Notes: generated from the sequence alone by a model not told the origin. 64,000 nucleotides of DNA from Silvanigrella paludirubra (GCF_009208775.1 NZ_WFLM01000004.1:496001-560000); one strand, 5' to 3'. Positions 27,512 through 36,924 are shown, counted from the stretch's first letter. Numbers and translations: made by a program.

Positions 27512-28861
27512 ATGGCAGGGATTCGAATCAATACGGGCTCTGGTATTGATCCTAAAATGGTTGATCAATTGGTAGAAATTGAACGCGAACCTATAAAACA
27601 GGTTGAAGCGCGTAAAAAAACGATTGTCGATGAACAAAAATTATTTTCCGATTTGAAAGGTTTAGTAAGCACTTTGGGGTCAACTTTAAATGGAATGCGC
27701 ACCAAAGCAGATTTTTATAAATTAAAACTGACAAGTTCCCACCCAGACATAATAGAAGGTACAGTAGACAATAATGCCCCAATAGGTTCATACGAACTTG
27801 AAGTCCGTCATTTAGCGCGTTCTCACAAACTATTAACTCAATCCTTTGAAGATAAAGATAAAACCGCTGTTGGTTTTGGATATATGACTATTGAAAAAGA
27901 AGATGGAGAAAGTTTTGATGTAGATATCGATCCCGATAGATCCACTTTGAATGATGTTGCTACCCAAATAAACTCAATGGACAAAGGCGTAAAAGCGATT
28001 GTTATTAATACAAAAGAAGGGATAGAAGATAGCGATGAAGAAAATTATCGTTTACTTGTATTATCGGAAAAATCGGGAAAAGAAGCCAAAGTAACTATTG
28101 ATCCTGATACCACTTATTTGGAATTTAAAGAACAAATAACAGGCCGAAATTTAGAAATGTTATTTGAAGACGTGAAGGTTTATAATGAAACGAATAAGGT
28201 TACAGAGTTATTTCCAGGAATGGTTTTAGATGCAAAAAAAGCAGAACCAGGGACAAAAGTTAATATTAAAATTGACTATGATGTAGATAAAAGTCTTGAA
28301 AATGTTAAAAAATTTGTTGAATCTTATAATAAGGTAAATGAATTTATTGAAAAACAATTTCAGGTTGATCCAAATACAAACAAAGCAGGCGTTTTATCTA
28401 AAGACAATAGCTTGAGAACTTTAAGAAGGACTTTACAAAGCGCAATTCAATTTAGTCTTCCTACAGGAAAATATCAAACTTTAGCCGACGTGGGAATTTC
28501 TACCGACCCAAAAACTGGCAATCTAAAATATGACGAAACTAAAGCTAAACAGGCTCTATCCGAAGATTATGTTGGTGTTTCTAAGTTGTTTATACAATCA
28601 GATGAAACGGTTGGCATTGGAATTCGGATGTCAGACTCTGTAAGAAATTTACAAAGTCAACAAAGCGGTGTTTTGCCTTCAAAAGATAGAGAATACAAAC
28701 ATATTCTTGAAAATTTTGATAAAGATATTGCTGTAAAAAACCGTTACGCTAAGCAAAAAGAAGAAAGTATTCGTCATCAATTTGCTGTTGTAGAACAACT
28801 TATCAGTGGAATGAATGCTCAAGGTCAAGTGTTGCAACAAAGACTCGGTGGTATGGGCTGA
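27512..28861 (+). CDS. fliD: Flagellar hook-associated protein 2 (filament cap)
   Basis: A 449-residue FliD. The N-terminal GSGIDPKMVDQLVEIEREPIKQVEARKK matches the FliD N-terminal domain (FliD_N); the central region YELEVRHLARSHKLLTQSF and the C-terminal FliD_C region (LENVKKFVESYNKVNEFIEKQ through GVLPSKDREYKHILENFDKDI, then heptads to the end) are typical. FliD caps the growing filament and promotes flagellin polymerisation outside the cell. A TAGGAG site lies before the start. It is followed by fliS, its usual neighbour. Confidence 0.93.
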   Translation: MAGIRINTGSGIDPKMVDQLVEIEREPIKQVEARKKTIVDEQKLFSDLKGLVSTLGSTLNGMRTKADFYKLKLTSSHPDIIEGTVDNNAPIGSYELEVRHLARSHKLLTQSFEDKDKTAVGFGYMTIEKEDGESFDVDIDPDRSTLNDVATQINSMDKGVKAIVINTKEGIEDSDEENYRLLVLSEKSGKEAKVTIDPDTTYLEFKEQITGRNLEMLFEDVKVYNETNKVTELFPGMVLDAKKAEPGTKVNIKIDYDVDKSLENVKKFVESYNKVNEFIEKQFQVDPNTNKAGVLSKDNSLRTLRRTLQSAIQFSLPTGKYQTLADVGISTDPKTGNLKYDETKAKQALSEDYVGVSKLFIQSDETVGIGIRMSDSVRNLQSQQSGVLPSKDREYKHILENFDKDIAVKNRYAKQKEESIRHQFAVVEQLISGMNAQGQVLQQRLGGMG

Positions 28862-28914
28862 GTTATAAAGTTACAAACTAAAATTGAAGTCATTATTTTC
28901 AAGGATGGGTAAAT

Positions 28915-29484
28915 ATGAATGTTAAAGCATTTAAAGCTTATCAATCAACAAACGTAACAACTGCTAAACCAGAAAAAGTACTATTAATGCTCTATGAAGG
29001 GTGCATTAAGTTTTTGCGTATTGCAAAAGTAAAAATGCAAGAGAAAAAAGTTGCAGAAAAAGGAAAAAATATAAGTAAAGCATTGGCTATTATTGCTGAA
29101 CTGATAAATACTCTAGACCATGAAGTGGGTGGTCAATTATCCATGGATTTAGAAAGTTTATATATGTTTATTATGGATAAATTGATTGAAGCAAATATAA
29201 ATAATAAAATTGAAGAAATTGAAATAGCCGAAAAGCTGTTACTTACTTTGTATGAGGCTTGGGGGGATGTTGTTAATAACCCAAGACCAGATGGGGTTCC
29301 TAGTCCAAAATTGCAACCCGAATTGTATGCGATGTATTTAAATTCAAAAGGAATTCAAGCAAAAGAAGAAAATCAAAAAAATAATGCAAGTGAAAAAACG
29401 ACAAGTGCCGTTTCTGTAAACTTATCTCAAGATGTAAAGCCAAATAACGTGAGTGCGAATGTTGTTACTAAAAAAGCGGGTTAA
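28915..29484 (+). CDS. fliS: Flagellar export chaperone FliS with extended C-terminus
   Basis: The first ~130 residues match FliS: KAFKAYQSTNVTTAKPEKVLLMLYEGCIKFLRIA, then the helical bundle with ISKALAIIAELINTLD and LEEL-like LESLYMFIMDKLIEANI. FliS binds flagellin C-termini in the cytoplasm and prevents premature polymerisation. The extra ~55 residues are polar (EENQKNNASEKTTSAVSVNLSQDV) and probably disordered. AAGGATG lies upstream of the ATG. A downstream gene overlaps its 3' end in another frame. Confidence 0.93.
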   Translation: MNVKAFKAYQSTNVTTAKPEKVLLMLYEGCIKFLRIAKVKMQEKKVAEKGKNISKALAIIAELINTLDHEVGGQLSMDLESLYMFIMDKLIEANINNKIEEIEIAEKLLLTLYEAWGDVVNNPRPDGVPSPKLQPELYAMYLNSKGIQAKEENQKNNASEKTTSAVSVNLSQDVKPNNVSANVVTKKAG

Positions 29485-30160
29485 AATAAATGCGTTTTTT
29501 TTATTTTTTGTTAAAGCAATTATTTACTCAGATTTTCTAAGTTCTCTCATTTTATTAGCAGATGAAAAACTAATAATTAAAAATTCTTGTTGTGGCTCAA
29601 TATCATCTAAAGGTGAATTTTTATTAAAAAAATTAAATGAGTCAAATGTTGAAAGTTTATGGCTTTCCCATCAGCATGTAAATTGGGAAACAGGAAAGCC
29701 AGATAAAAGTGTAAACTACAAAGGGCCTGGTAGAAAGACTCATTGCAGTGCATTTGCTGCTGCAATGGCAAAACAATTTGATATTTATATGTTAAGACCT
29801 CCTGAACATAGTCAAATATTATTAGCAAGTGCTCAGGTAAAGTGGTTTAAAAGTTCAGAGGGAATTCAAAAGGGCTGGAAACCTGTTGAATCCATTAAAG
29901 AGGCGCAAACTCTTGCAAATGAAGGAAATTTTGTTGTTGCCTCTTTTGAAAGTCCAGACCCTAAAAAGCCTGGACATATCGCGATTGTTCGTCCTTCTGA
30001 AAAAAGTTTAGAACTTTTAAATTCACAAGGGCCAGATGTGACACAAGCAGGTAGCACGAATAAAATTTCCTGGTTTGTTAAAGCTGCGTTTCAGCATCAC
30101 AAAGGTGCTTGGCCAGATGGAATTAAATATTATTTTCACTCCATTGAAAAGTTTAAATAA
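29459..30160 (+). CDS. Exported papain-fold (NlpC/P60-CHAP-like) hydrolase, start uncertain
   Basis: The frame encodes a Cys-His protein: THCSAFAAAMAKQF (Cys96) and PGHIAIVRPSEKSLELL (His173) fit the catalytic Cys and His of NlpC/P60 or CHAP peptidoglycan amidases. The N-terminus is a problem. With the in-frame ATG at 29459 the protein starts inside fliS (KKRVKINAFFLFFVKAIIYSDF). A better-looking start, ATG at 29490 just after fliS, is out of frame, but one added T in the following T8 run would give MRFFLFFVKAIIYSDF, a clean signal peptide. Either start is used, or transcriptional slippage or a sequencing error is involved. Likely a cell-wall enzyme. Confidence 0.65.
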   Translation: MLLLKKRVKINAFFLFFVKAIIYSDFLSSLILLADEKLIIKNSCCGSISSKGEFLLKKLNESNVESLWLSHQHVNWETGKPDKSVNYKGPGRKTHCSAFAAAMAKQFDIYMLRPPEHSQILLASAQVKWFKSSEGIQKGWKPVESIKEAQTLANEGNFVVASFESPDPKKPGHIAIVRPSEKSLELLNSQGPDVTQAGSTNKISWFVKAAFQHHKGAWPDGIKYYFHSIEKFK

Positions 30161-30321
30161 CTTAGAATTCTATTATATAATTTATTTTATTACTTAAATA
30201 TATAAAAATTAAATTTAATTGTTAAAAATTTTTTCTGAAATTTTTAAGATTGACATAGATAAAAATAATTTATATTAGGCATTTCTCTAGTTTTTGTTTT
30301 AATGCTTTTATGGGGATTCTT

Positions 30322-31336
30322 ATGAAATACGTAACTTTGGCTTTTATTTCATTCGGTATCTCAAGTTGTGTTACCTCATATGGAACATATGATAATGAAA
30401 AATTAAAAGTAAATAGTAATATAAATAAAATAAGTACAAAATATTGTTACTTCTTCGACAAGAGATTTTATTTGGGCAGATTGTTCCGAACTTGGAGATT
30501 ATTTAGTTAAAGATTTAATTTCAAAAGCAAAGTCTGTTGGAGGTGATTCCATTGATAACCTTCGATTTGAAACGGGAAGTGGTTTCAATTCTAAAGCACC
30601 TGTCTGTGAAAAAGGATTGGGTTGGTTTTTAATTTATTTTGTAGGTGGTTTGGGGCCATGGGTTCAAGTTTCTACAGCACAAGCGAATGTAATTAAATAT
30701 GACTTAGACAATGTAAAACCTCTTCATAAAGAAACAAAATTAGACAAAACAAATAAAAAAAATATTGTAAATTGTGCTTCTCTGGTTATTGGTGACAAAG
30801 ATAAACTTGTTTGTGGTGACTCCAAAGATCGAGTTATTGAAAAATGGGGTAATCCTACATCGGCTTCTCCTTCATTAGGACAGTGGCGATATGATCTTTG
30901 TGTTATAGAGTTTTTAGATGGAAAATTAAATAATTATGGAGGAAAATGTGATTTTCAAAAAATTTCAAATGACTCCTTTGAAGGCCATCGTATTTTAGCA
31001 AATAATTCAGAAATTCTTGAAAAAGAATTAAATTCAAATCAAATATCTTCAAATAAAAATCCAAATTGTTTGAAAGTAGATATTTTTGAATCAGTTCAGA
31101 CAATGAGAGCATTAATGGGAAATCCAGTTTCTTTAACAAGAAATGATGTGAATGATCCTAATGGTAATTGTGATAATTTTGTAGGAAATTCTTTAAAATG
31201 TAACGACTGTGCAGATACAATTGCAACTTATTCATTTCCAAATTCTAGTGATAAAACTTGTAAAATTTATATTCGCAAAAAACAAGTTTTCCATATTGAT
31301 AAAAATTGCCCTATTTCTTGCGATATATTTGAATAA
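30322..31336 (+). pseudogene. Frameshifted lipoprotein gene with two similar domains
   Basis: An ATG at 30322 with a GGGG site begins a lipoprotein (LAFISFGISSC) that runs into a stop at 30510. From the A4 run at 30438-30441 another frame continues without a stop to 31336, reading NIVTSSTRDFIWADCSEL, then LVKDLISKAKSVGGDSIDNLRF, LGWFLIYFVGGLGPW, and two copies of a Cys-containing unit (NCASLVIGDKDKLVCGDSKDRVIEKWGNP; NCLKVDIFESVQTMRALMGNP) like SmpA/OmlA-type repeats. Removing one A restores a single ~337-residue gene. It is either a recent pseudogene or an assembly/sequencing error. Function unknown. Confidence 0.7.
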
Positions 31337-31354
31337 TTTTTTTCTTAATAAAAT

Positions 31355-32161
31355 TTATTTTAGTAACATTTCGTTTGATTCATTTTCATTTAAATATTTT
31401 CTAAAAATTTTGTATATAGTTCCATCATGAACCATATTTTGTAAAATATTTCCCCATTTTTCAGATTCTTCTTTTGTAAAGACTTTTTTTGACATCATGA
31501 TTCCATTTTTAACTGCTTTTTCGTTTGGATTCCAGTCAAATTCTTTAACCAAATTCTCTAGCCCTTTTTCTTTCATTAGATAGAATTTATAGACAGGAAC
31601 CAGCCCTAAAACGGCTTGTATTTCATTCTTTTTTAATGCTTTATATAGTTTGAAAGGGTCTAAATATTCTATTACTCTATTTTGTTTTTTTAAATAAATG
31701 ATTTTTTCATCGGATACACCATGTCGGTAACCTTTCACAATTCCAAATTTTAAATTTGGATCTGAAATAAAATCATCCCAATTTTTAGCATGAATATTTT
31801 TACGAATAATAATATAATTTTTTGATTGTTGATAGTGATAAAAATAAGCATATTCATCTCTTTCTGGGGTTTCAATAGAGGACATGCTTATATCAATATC
31901 TCCAGTCTCCAAAAGTTTTAAAGCTTGTATTCTTGGAGAATTTGTTATGAAATCAAAAGAACATTTACTTCTTTTTTCAAGTTCTAATGCAATATCTTTA
32001 TCTATACCAGAATTTGTTTCCTTTGAATAAAATAATCCAAAATCATACAAAGATATTTTAAATTTTTTATTGCAATTTATTTCATTTGAATTTCCAAAAG
32101 CTTTAAATGTGTTTATTTTTAAAATTAATAGAAAAAATAAAATTAAAGTAATTCTTTTCAT
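31355..32161 (-). CDS. Orphan periplasmic solute-binding protein, family 3-like
   Basis: A 268-residue protein with signal peptide (ending near KAFGNS) and a type II periplasmic binding fold: SGIDKDIALELEKRSKCSFDFIT, then PRIQALKLLETGDIDISMSSIETPERDEYAYF, the typical sequence in family-3 solute-binding proteins, and FGIVKGYRHGVSDEKI in the hinge. No permease or ATPase is adjacent, so it may not serve an ABC transporter. Convergent with the frameshifted lipoprotein gene. Substrate unknown. Confidence 0.8.
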   Translation of the reverse strand: MKRITLILFFLLILKINTFKAFGNSNEINCNKKFKISLYDFGLFYSKETNSGIDKDIALELEKRSKCSFDFITNSPRIQALKLLETGDIDISMSSIETPERDEYAYFYHYQQSKNYIIIRKNIHAKNWDDFISDPNLKFGIVKGYRHGVSDEKIIYLKKQNRVIEYLDPFKLYKALKKNEIQAVLGLVPVYKFYLMKEKGLENLVKEFDWNPNEKAVKNGIMMSKKVFTKEESEKWGNILQNMVHDGTIYKIFRKYLNENESNEMLLK

Positions 32162-32246
32162 TTTTAATTTTCCTAATTAAAAAGTTACTTTGTATTATAA
32201 TAATAAATAAATTAAATTCAAAAACAAATAATATAAAATTGACATG

Positions 32247-32999
32247 CTATAAATAATAATGAATAGATTTAACTTCTAGACTGTTTTTTGAAATATAGTC
32301 TTCAATTTTATGTTTATCTGACTTAGAAATATTGTTAAATTTTAGGCCAAATCCTTCTTCGGTAATTCTAACAATAATTCCTTTTGCTTTAATAAGTTCA
32401 GGAGTTTTGGGAAGCATAAATTCGATGTTAAGTTCCATTCCTACGTAAGCATTTAATTTGTTTTCTTTATCTAATAAATGCGAGCCTTCACTTGAAATAT
32501 CAATAGCAAAAGTTTGAAATATATTGTTTTTAAAAAAAATTGTAAAGGGAATATTACACTTTGTTCTAACGCTTTTTCTGAAATCTTGTTTTGCTAGTTT
32601 TTTCAATTCTTGAATCATAGATTGTCTGGCTATTGGCTTTACTAAAAAAAGATCTCCGTGATAGGTGTTTGAAATATCTTTTACTTCTTGAGTATTTTGA
32701 ACACTTGAAATAACAAAACGAACATTTTTATTTAAACTTTTTAATTTCGCATTTTTGATTTCTTTGACTGCTTTTCCTCTTTGAAAAAAATAATCCATAA
32801 TCACAATATCTATTTTTTCATGAATTAAAGATTTATTCATTTCATCTAAACTATTTGCTAGCGTTACTTGAAAACCCGCTTTTGTTAAAGAAGATGCTTC
32901 TAAACTGGCAACAAATGAATGTTCTTCTAATAAAAGAAGATGGATTTTTGTGGCTTTGTTTTCCTGATTCAGGTTGTTGAGATTTTTCACAACTGGCAT
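32247..32999 (-). CDS. Receiver-PilZ protein, putative c-di-GMP effector
   Basis: A 250-residue protein with a receiver-like domain (residues ~17-135; acceptor Asp69 in IVIMDYFF, Lys121 in LVKPI) and a C-terminal PilZ domain. The c-di-GMP motif is nearly complete: RKSVR at 141-145 (RxxxR) and DISSEG at 167-172 (D/NxSxxG). The receiver lacks one of the usual paired acidic residues at its first strand end, reading LLLLEEHSF. It may sense both phosphorylation and c-di-GMP and act on motility or envelope functions (inference). No cognate kinase is adjacent. Confidence 0.87.
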   Translation of the reverse strand: MPVVKNLNNLNQENKATKIHLLLLEEHSFVASLEASSLTKAGFQVTLANSLDEMNKSLIHEKIDIVIMDYFFQRGKAVKEIKNAKLKSLNKNVRFVISSVQNTQEVKDISNTYHGDLFLVKPIARQSMIQELKKLAKQDFRKSVRTKCNIPFTIFFKNNIFQTFAIDISSEGSHLLDKENKLNAYVGMELNIEFMLPKTPELIKAKGIIVRITEEGFGLKFNNISKSDKHKIEDYISKNSLEVKSIHYYL

Positions 33000-33076
33000 A
33001 ATGTTCTTTCTATCAAAGTAGTCCTTATTCCTTAGCTAGGTTATCGGGAACCATTTGTGACCCTTGAGGAGTGAAA

Positions 33077-33949
33077 ATGTATTGGCCTGAAATTTCAATG
33101 GAAGATATCAATCAATTAGATATCATTTTTAGTGATTCAAATCAAAATAAATGTTTAAAAACAAATGGTTACTCTGGTTTTGTGTTTTTTGATATTGGCA
33201 GTGTTTTATTGGATTTAGATTGGGACGCCTATATCTGTGAATTTGAAAAGTTATTACCAGAAAATAGCTTTAAAAATCATAAAGAAACCTATTCTCTTCT
33301 AAAAGAAGAAGCTGTTCTTGAAAATTGGTGTACAGGAAAAATGGGCGCATATGACTATGCTATTTCCTTTATAAGGGCATTAAAAAAATCAGCAAAAATA
33401 GAAGATAAAAATTTTTCTTTGTCTATTCATGATATTAAAAGGGCTGATAGCTTAGTTGTCGGGGCGGTAAGACAAAATGTAGTAGAATTAGCAAAAAAAT
33501 TACGCAGAAATAATTTTGGAATTGGTGTGCTTAGTAATGCAACAACTTGGCATGAAGTGATGATTGAAAAAAGGGTTCCTGTTCGTGAGCTTTTTGATGT
33601 TACCATATTTAGCCAAGATATTGGGTACGAAAAACCAAATCCAAAAATTTATGAACTAGCATTTTTAGAAGCACAAAGTTTTATTTTAAGTAAATTTAAT
33701 GGTACTTTAAATACAAATGATATTTATTTTATAGATGATACTCCTTTAAATGTAATTGCGGCAAGAAATGCGGGATGGAATGCGGGTCTTGTGAATTTAA
33801 TAAATGAAGAAACATTGAATCATGTAAAGTCAAATAAGATGAGTAATGAGGAATTAAAAGTTGCCTCTCGTAAAAGAGAACATCTTATATTTGGATTTGA
33901 AGCGTCTCAAAGAGTTGAAAAAATCTTTGGAAATCTTATAAAAATATGA
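33077..33949 (+). CDS. HAD-superfamily hydrolase
   Basis: A 290-residue phosphatase-like protein. Motif I is FVFFDIGSVLLD (nucleophilic Asp), motif II GVLSNATTWHE, motif III the KPNPKIYELAF Lys, and motif IV YFIDDTPLNVIAARNAGW. It therefore has all HAD catalytic elements and resembles YihX/epoxide-hydrolase-N-type phosphatases. The ATG at 33077 follows GAGGA at 6 bases. Its stop overlaps the murI start by 4 bases (ATGA), so the two are coupled. Substrate unknown. Confidence 0.87.
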   Translation: MYWPEISMEDINQLDIIFSDSNQNKCLKTNGYSGFVFFDIGSVLLDLDWDAYICEFEKLLPENSFKNHKETYSLLKEEAVLENWCTGKMGAYDYAISFIRALKKSAKIEDKNFSLSIHDIKRADSLVVGAVRQNVVELAKKLRRNNFGIGVLSNATTWHEVMIEKRVPVRELFDVTIFSQDIGYEKPNPKIYELAFLEAQSFILSKFNGTLNTNDIYFIDDTPLNVIAARNAGWNAGLVNLINEETLNHVKSNKMSNEELKVASRKREHLIFGFEASQRVEKIFGNLIKI

Positions 33950-34833
33950 AAAATAATATACTCCCAAATATTGCTTTTTTTGATTCAAGCCAAGGGGGGT
34001 TAACTGTTTGGGAAAATGTTTTAAAACGATTTCCCGATTTAAATACCCAGTATCTTGGTGATAATGCACGATGCCCGTATGGCAATAAAAGCCAAGATAC
34101 CATTACAAGATACGCTTCTGAAGCGGCCTTATACTTAGCTAGCCGAAATGCTGAATTATTGGTTATAGCCTGTGGAACCGCTTCAAGTGTGGCCGCAAAA
34201 CAATTACAACAACTTTTTAAATTACCAATTATAGGTATTGTAGAAGGTTTTTGTCTTTTTGTTTCTGATATTTTATTTGATAAAACAAGAACTGTAGCTG
34301 TTTTGGGAACTAATTTTACGGTTAAAAGTAAACGGTTTAATGAAGAACTTTCCCTTCATGGTGTTGAAAAGGTTTGGGCAAGAGCTTGTCCTCTTTTTGT
34401 TCCTTTGGTTGAAGAGGGTATTTCTCAAGGTCCTATGGTAGATGCGGCTTGTGATATGTATTTATGGGACATTCCAGAAGATACAAAAGTAGTTATGTTA
34501 GCTTGTACACATTATCCGCGTCTTGCCTCCTCTATTGCTCAATCTATTGAAAGAAGGCTTGGAAAATCTGTAATTTATAAAACGATTGATGGTGATTGGG
34601 TCTTAAAAGTTGGTACCAAAAATACAGAGGACCCCATTTATTTGGTAGAATCTTCTTTGCCAATCGTAAATTATGTTACTGAATTTTTATCGAATTCAAA
34701 CTTAAAAGATCATCTTTGTCATGGGGAAAAACATGTTCTTTGTACAGACTCCCCAGAGCAATTTGAAAGCATCGCCAGGTTTTTTACATCCATTTCGCTT
34801 CCTAAAGTACAAGCCGTAGAAATTCAAACTTAA
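33946..34833 (+). CDS. murI: Glutamate racemase-like protein with altered motifs
   Basis: A 295-residue aspartate/glutamate racemase fold. Conserved blocks: FFDSSQGGLTVW (usually DSGxGG), YLGDNARCPYG, VIACGTASS with catalytic Cys76 (usually ACNTAS), a GTNFTVKS segment, and LACTHYPRL with the second Cys (usually LGCTHYP). Both catalytic Cys are present, so it is likely active in making D-Glu for peptidoglycan, but the Asn-to-Gly change after the first Cys and the Gly-to-Ser change in the first motif are unusual. It overlaps the HAD gene by ATGA. Confidence 0.82.
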   Translation: MKNNILPNIAFFDSSQGGLTVWENVLKRFPDLNTQYLGDNARCPYGNKSQDTITRYASEAALYLASRNAELLVIACGTASSVAAKQLQQLFKLPIIGIVEGFCLFVSDILFDKTRTVAVLGTNFTVKSKRFNEELSLHGVEKVWARACPLFVPLVEEGISQGPMVDAACDMYLWDIPEDTKVVMLACTHYPRLASSIAQSIERRLGKSVIYKTIDGDWVLKVGTKNTEDPIYLVESSLPIVNYVTEFLSNSNLKDHLCHGEKHVLCTDSPEQFESIARFFTSISLPKVQAVEIQT

Positions 34834-34987
34834 TATCTCTAATTTTGCATTATTTATTCGTATTTAGTGCTTAAAATAGCCAAATATCTAATGATCATTT
34901 GTGTTTTTTAATCATTTTGTAATCAAATCCTAATTAAAAAAATGTAATTAATAAGAGCAATTTATTTTTTCTTATGAAGGAGGAATT

Positions 34988-35995
34988 ATGAACAATAATA
35001 TATATGAATCATCTAATTTTTCCAAGTCATATATTATAAATTATCGTAAAAAAGGTGAAAAAATTGGAGGCCAAGTTTCTAAAGCTAATTTGGGTGGTGT
35101 CTATGAATATAAATCTTTTTCAGAAAACTATACTGTTTTATTTAAACAAGGTCGTAATGATGGAGAAACAATTAGTGAATTTTTAGCAGCTAAATTATAT
35201 CATTTGGTAATTCCTGGTTATGCTTCGCAAGTTATTTTAGCTAAATATAATAAAGAAACAAATACAAAATTATATATTAAAAAAGATTTACATACTGAAG
35301 TATATGTTGGCTCTATTTTTTTTGAAAATTTTAATGAAGTTCATAAGCTAATGCATTTTAAAAAAAGACCAACATTTTTATTGCCATTTTATTCGGATAA
35401 ATCAAAAGAGTTTGTTAAATATAATTACGCTTCAAACTTAGGTAAAATATTAGCTGTCAGTCTTTGGCTTGGCGATTATGACACACACATTTCTAATTTA
35501 GGAATTGCAAAAATAAATGATTCTATTGAATTTGTTAAAATAGATCATGGATGGAGTTTTGCCCAATTACAAGATAATATGGACTACAATAAAACACCTT
35601 GGAGTGGGATTCAATCTTTTGGAAAACCAACGAATCATTTCGCCGATTTTAAACAATATGGCTTCTATAAAAATAGTGAAGGTGAATTCCTTCAAATGAT
35701 AGACTCACTTAAAAAAATAAATAAAGAACAAATTAAATTTGTTCTTCGTAAAGCATTTCGTGAAATTGAAAGTTATTATAATACAGAAATTGCTTATAAA
35801 TCATTTGCAAAATGGATAGGATATAAAACAAATAGAGGAAGTTTTTGTAGTGAAGAATTTGTTGTTTATTTGTCTGATAAATTAGAAAAAAGATTAAACA
35901 CAAATCTTAAAAGAAGAAATAATCTTAACATTCATAAAACAAGTACAATTTATGATAAACTTGGTAATGTTGAGTATATTTCTACTAAACTTTAA
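34988..35995 (+). CDS. Atypical protein/lipid kinase-like protein (HipA/PI3K-type motifs)
   Basis: A 335-residue protein after a GGAGGA site. The pattern is that of an atypical kinase: TVLFKQG (Lys53, candidate ATP Lys), TISEFLAAKL (Glu64, alpha-C), WLGDYDTHISNLGI (catalytic loop, Asp163/165 and Asn170) and FVKIDHGWSF (Asp186, DFG-like). The spacing fits HipA or PI3K-type kinases, including effector kinases of intracellular bacteria. No HipB-like partner is adjacent, so a toxin-antitoxin role is not supported. It is a single gene whose stop overlaps the convergent gene by 4 bases. No signal peptide is seen. Confidence 0.65.
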   Translation: MNNNIYESSNFSKSYIINYRKKGEKIGGQVSKANLGGVYEYKSFSENYTVLFKQGRNDGETISEFLAAKLYHLVIPGYASQVILAKYNKETNTKLYIKKDLHTEVYVGSIFFENFNEVHKLMHFKKRPTFLLPFYSDKSKEFVKYNYASNLGKILAVSLWLGDYDTHISNLGIAKINDSIEFVKIDHGWSFAQLQDNMDYNKTPWSGIQSFGKPTNHFADFKQYGFYKNSEGEFLQMIDSLKKINKEQIKFVLRKAFREIESYYNTEIAYKSFAKWIGYKTNRGSFCSEEFVVYLSDKLEKRLNTNLKRRNNLNIHKTSTIYDKLGNVEYISTKL

Positions 35996-36924
35996 TTTCG
36001 GATATTTGTGGATTCAAAAATTTTATCTGCATTGTCTGTTACAAATCCTTGGTAATAACTATCCCAAAGTCCATTATTTGACTTTCCTTCTAATGGAAAA
36101 CGAAAGGCAAATTCGACAAAGGCATAAGGAATTTTTTTAAATCCATCTTGAAAAGGAACAATACATTCTTCTGCTAATGTAGCACTTTGTTCTAACTTTA
36201 CAGAAGGTGTTCCTTTAATAAAATCGCCACCAGATTTATTTAGTGAAATTTTTAATTTCTCTTGAATAAAATGATTAAACTCTTTTAATGATTTAAAGTT
36301 TTTCATTAAGTGAACACTCACAGTAAAATGATTTGGAGTATTTCCATAAACGAGAGTCCAAGCAGCGTATTCACTTTCTTTTCTAAGAAGTTCATAGTCT
36401 TCAAATGTTGGTGTTCTCCAGGATGCTCCGTAACTTAAAAATAAGGAAATGGAATTAGCAACATCCTCTATTTTTTCAGGATTTGATTTTAAGCTTTCAA
36501 TTTCTTGTTTAAATTTATTTAAGGGAGAAGCAACAATATCTGAAGTGTATTTTGTTACGCAAGCTTTAAATTTTTCTGAAAAAGTATCTAACTCTAAAAC
36601 ACTTATAAATACTTTTGGAAATATTTTAGTGCTATGTGCGTCTGCTTCAATAGGAGGTATTAATGAAATTGCTTTTAGTTTTTTTTCTTTGAATTCGTAG
36701 TCATCTTTTTTAGAATATCCTAATAGTTCAAAGACTTCCTTTAAGATATTTAAATCACAGTGAATTCCTGGAAGAGTGCGGAAAGCAATATGATCTTCAC
36801 TCCAATCATCGCCTTGCTTTCGAATGGCTTCCTCAATAACATTTACTTGACCTACTTTGTTTTTATAGTTAATCCATAATTGTTTGATTATTTTACTGAT
36901 AACTTGTTTTTTTATTTCAAGCAT
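35992..36924 (-). CDS. DUF1338 (YdcJ/2-oxoadipate dioxygenase-type) protein
   Basis: A 310-residue protein resembling the DUF1338 family, members of which include a Fe(II)-dependent 2-oxoadipate dioxygenase/decarboxylase of lysine catabolism. Visible are an N-terminal HIAFRTLPG (metal-ligand His), FPKVFISVLELDTFSE, and a C-terminal NHFTVSVHLMKNF, with ALVYGNTPNH just before it. The matching Glu is probably in the C-terminal GLWDSYYQGF region. Its stop overlaps the convergent kinase-like gene. The start has only a weak upstream AAAGG sequence. Substrate inferred from family only. Confidence 0.7.
   Translation of the reverse strand: MLEIKKQVISKIIKQLWINYKNKVGQVNVIEEAIRKQGDDWSEDHIAFRTLPGIHCDLNILKEVFELLGYSKKDDYEFKEKKLKAISLIPPIEADAHSTKIFPKVFISVLELDTFSEKFKACVTKYTSDIVASPLNKFKQEIESLKSNPEKIEDVANSISLFLSYGASWRTPTFEDYELLRKESEYAAWTLVYGNTPNHFTVSVHLMKNFKSLKEFNHFIQEKLKISLNKSGGDFIKGTPSVKLEQSATLAEECIVPFQDGFKKIPYAFVEFAFRFPLEGKSNNGLWDSYYQGFVTDNADKIFESTNIRN

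Noticed and set aside
34988-35995. HipA toxin of a HipAB pair
   Set aside because: No small XRE antitoxin gene is adjacent, and the 335-residue protein lacks an obvious HipA N-terminal subdomain.
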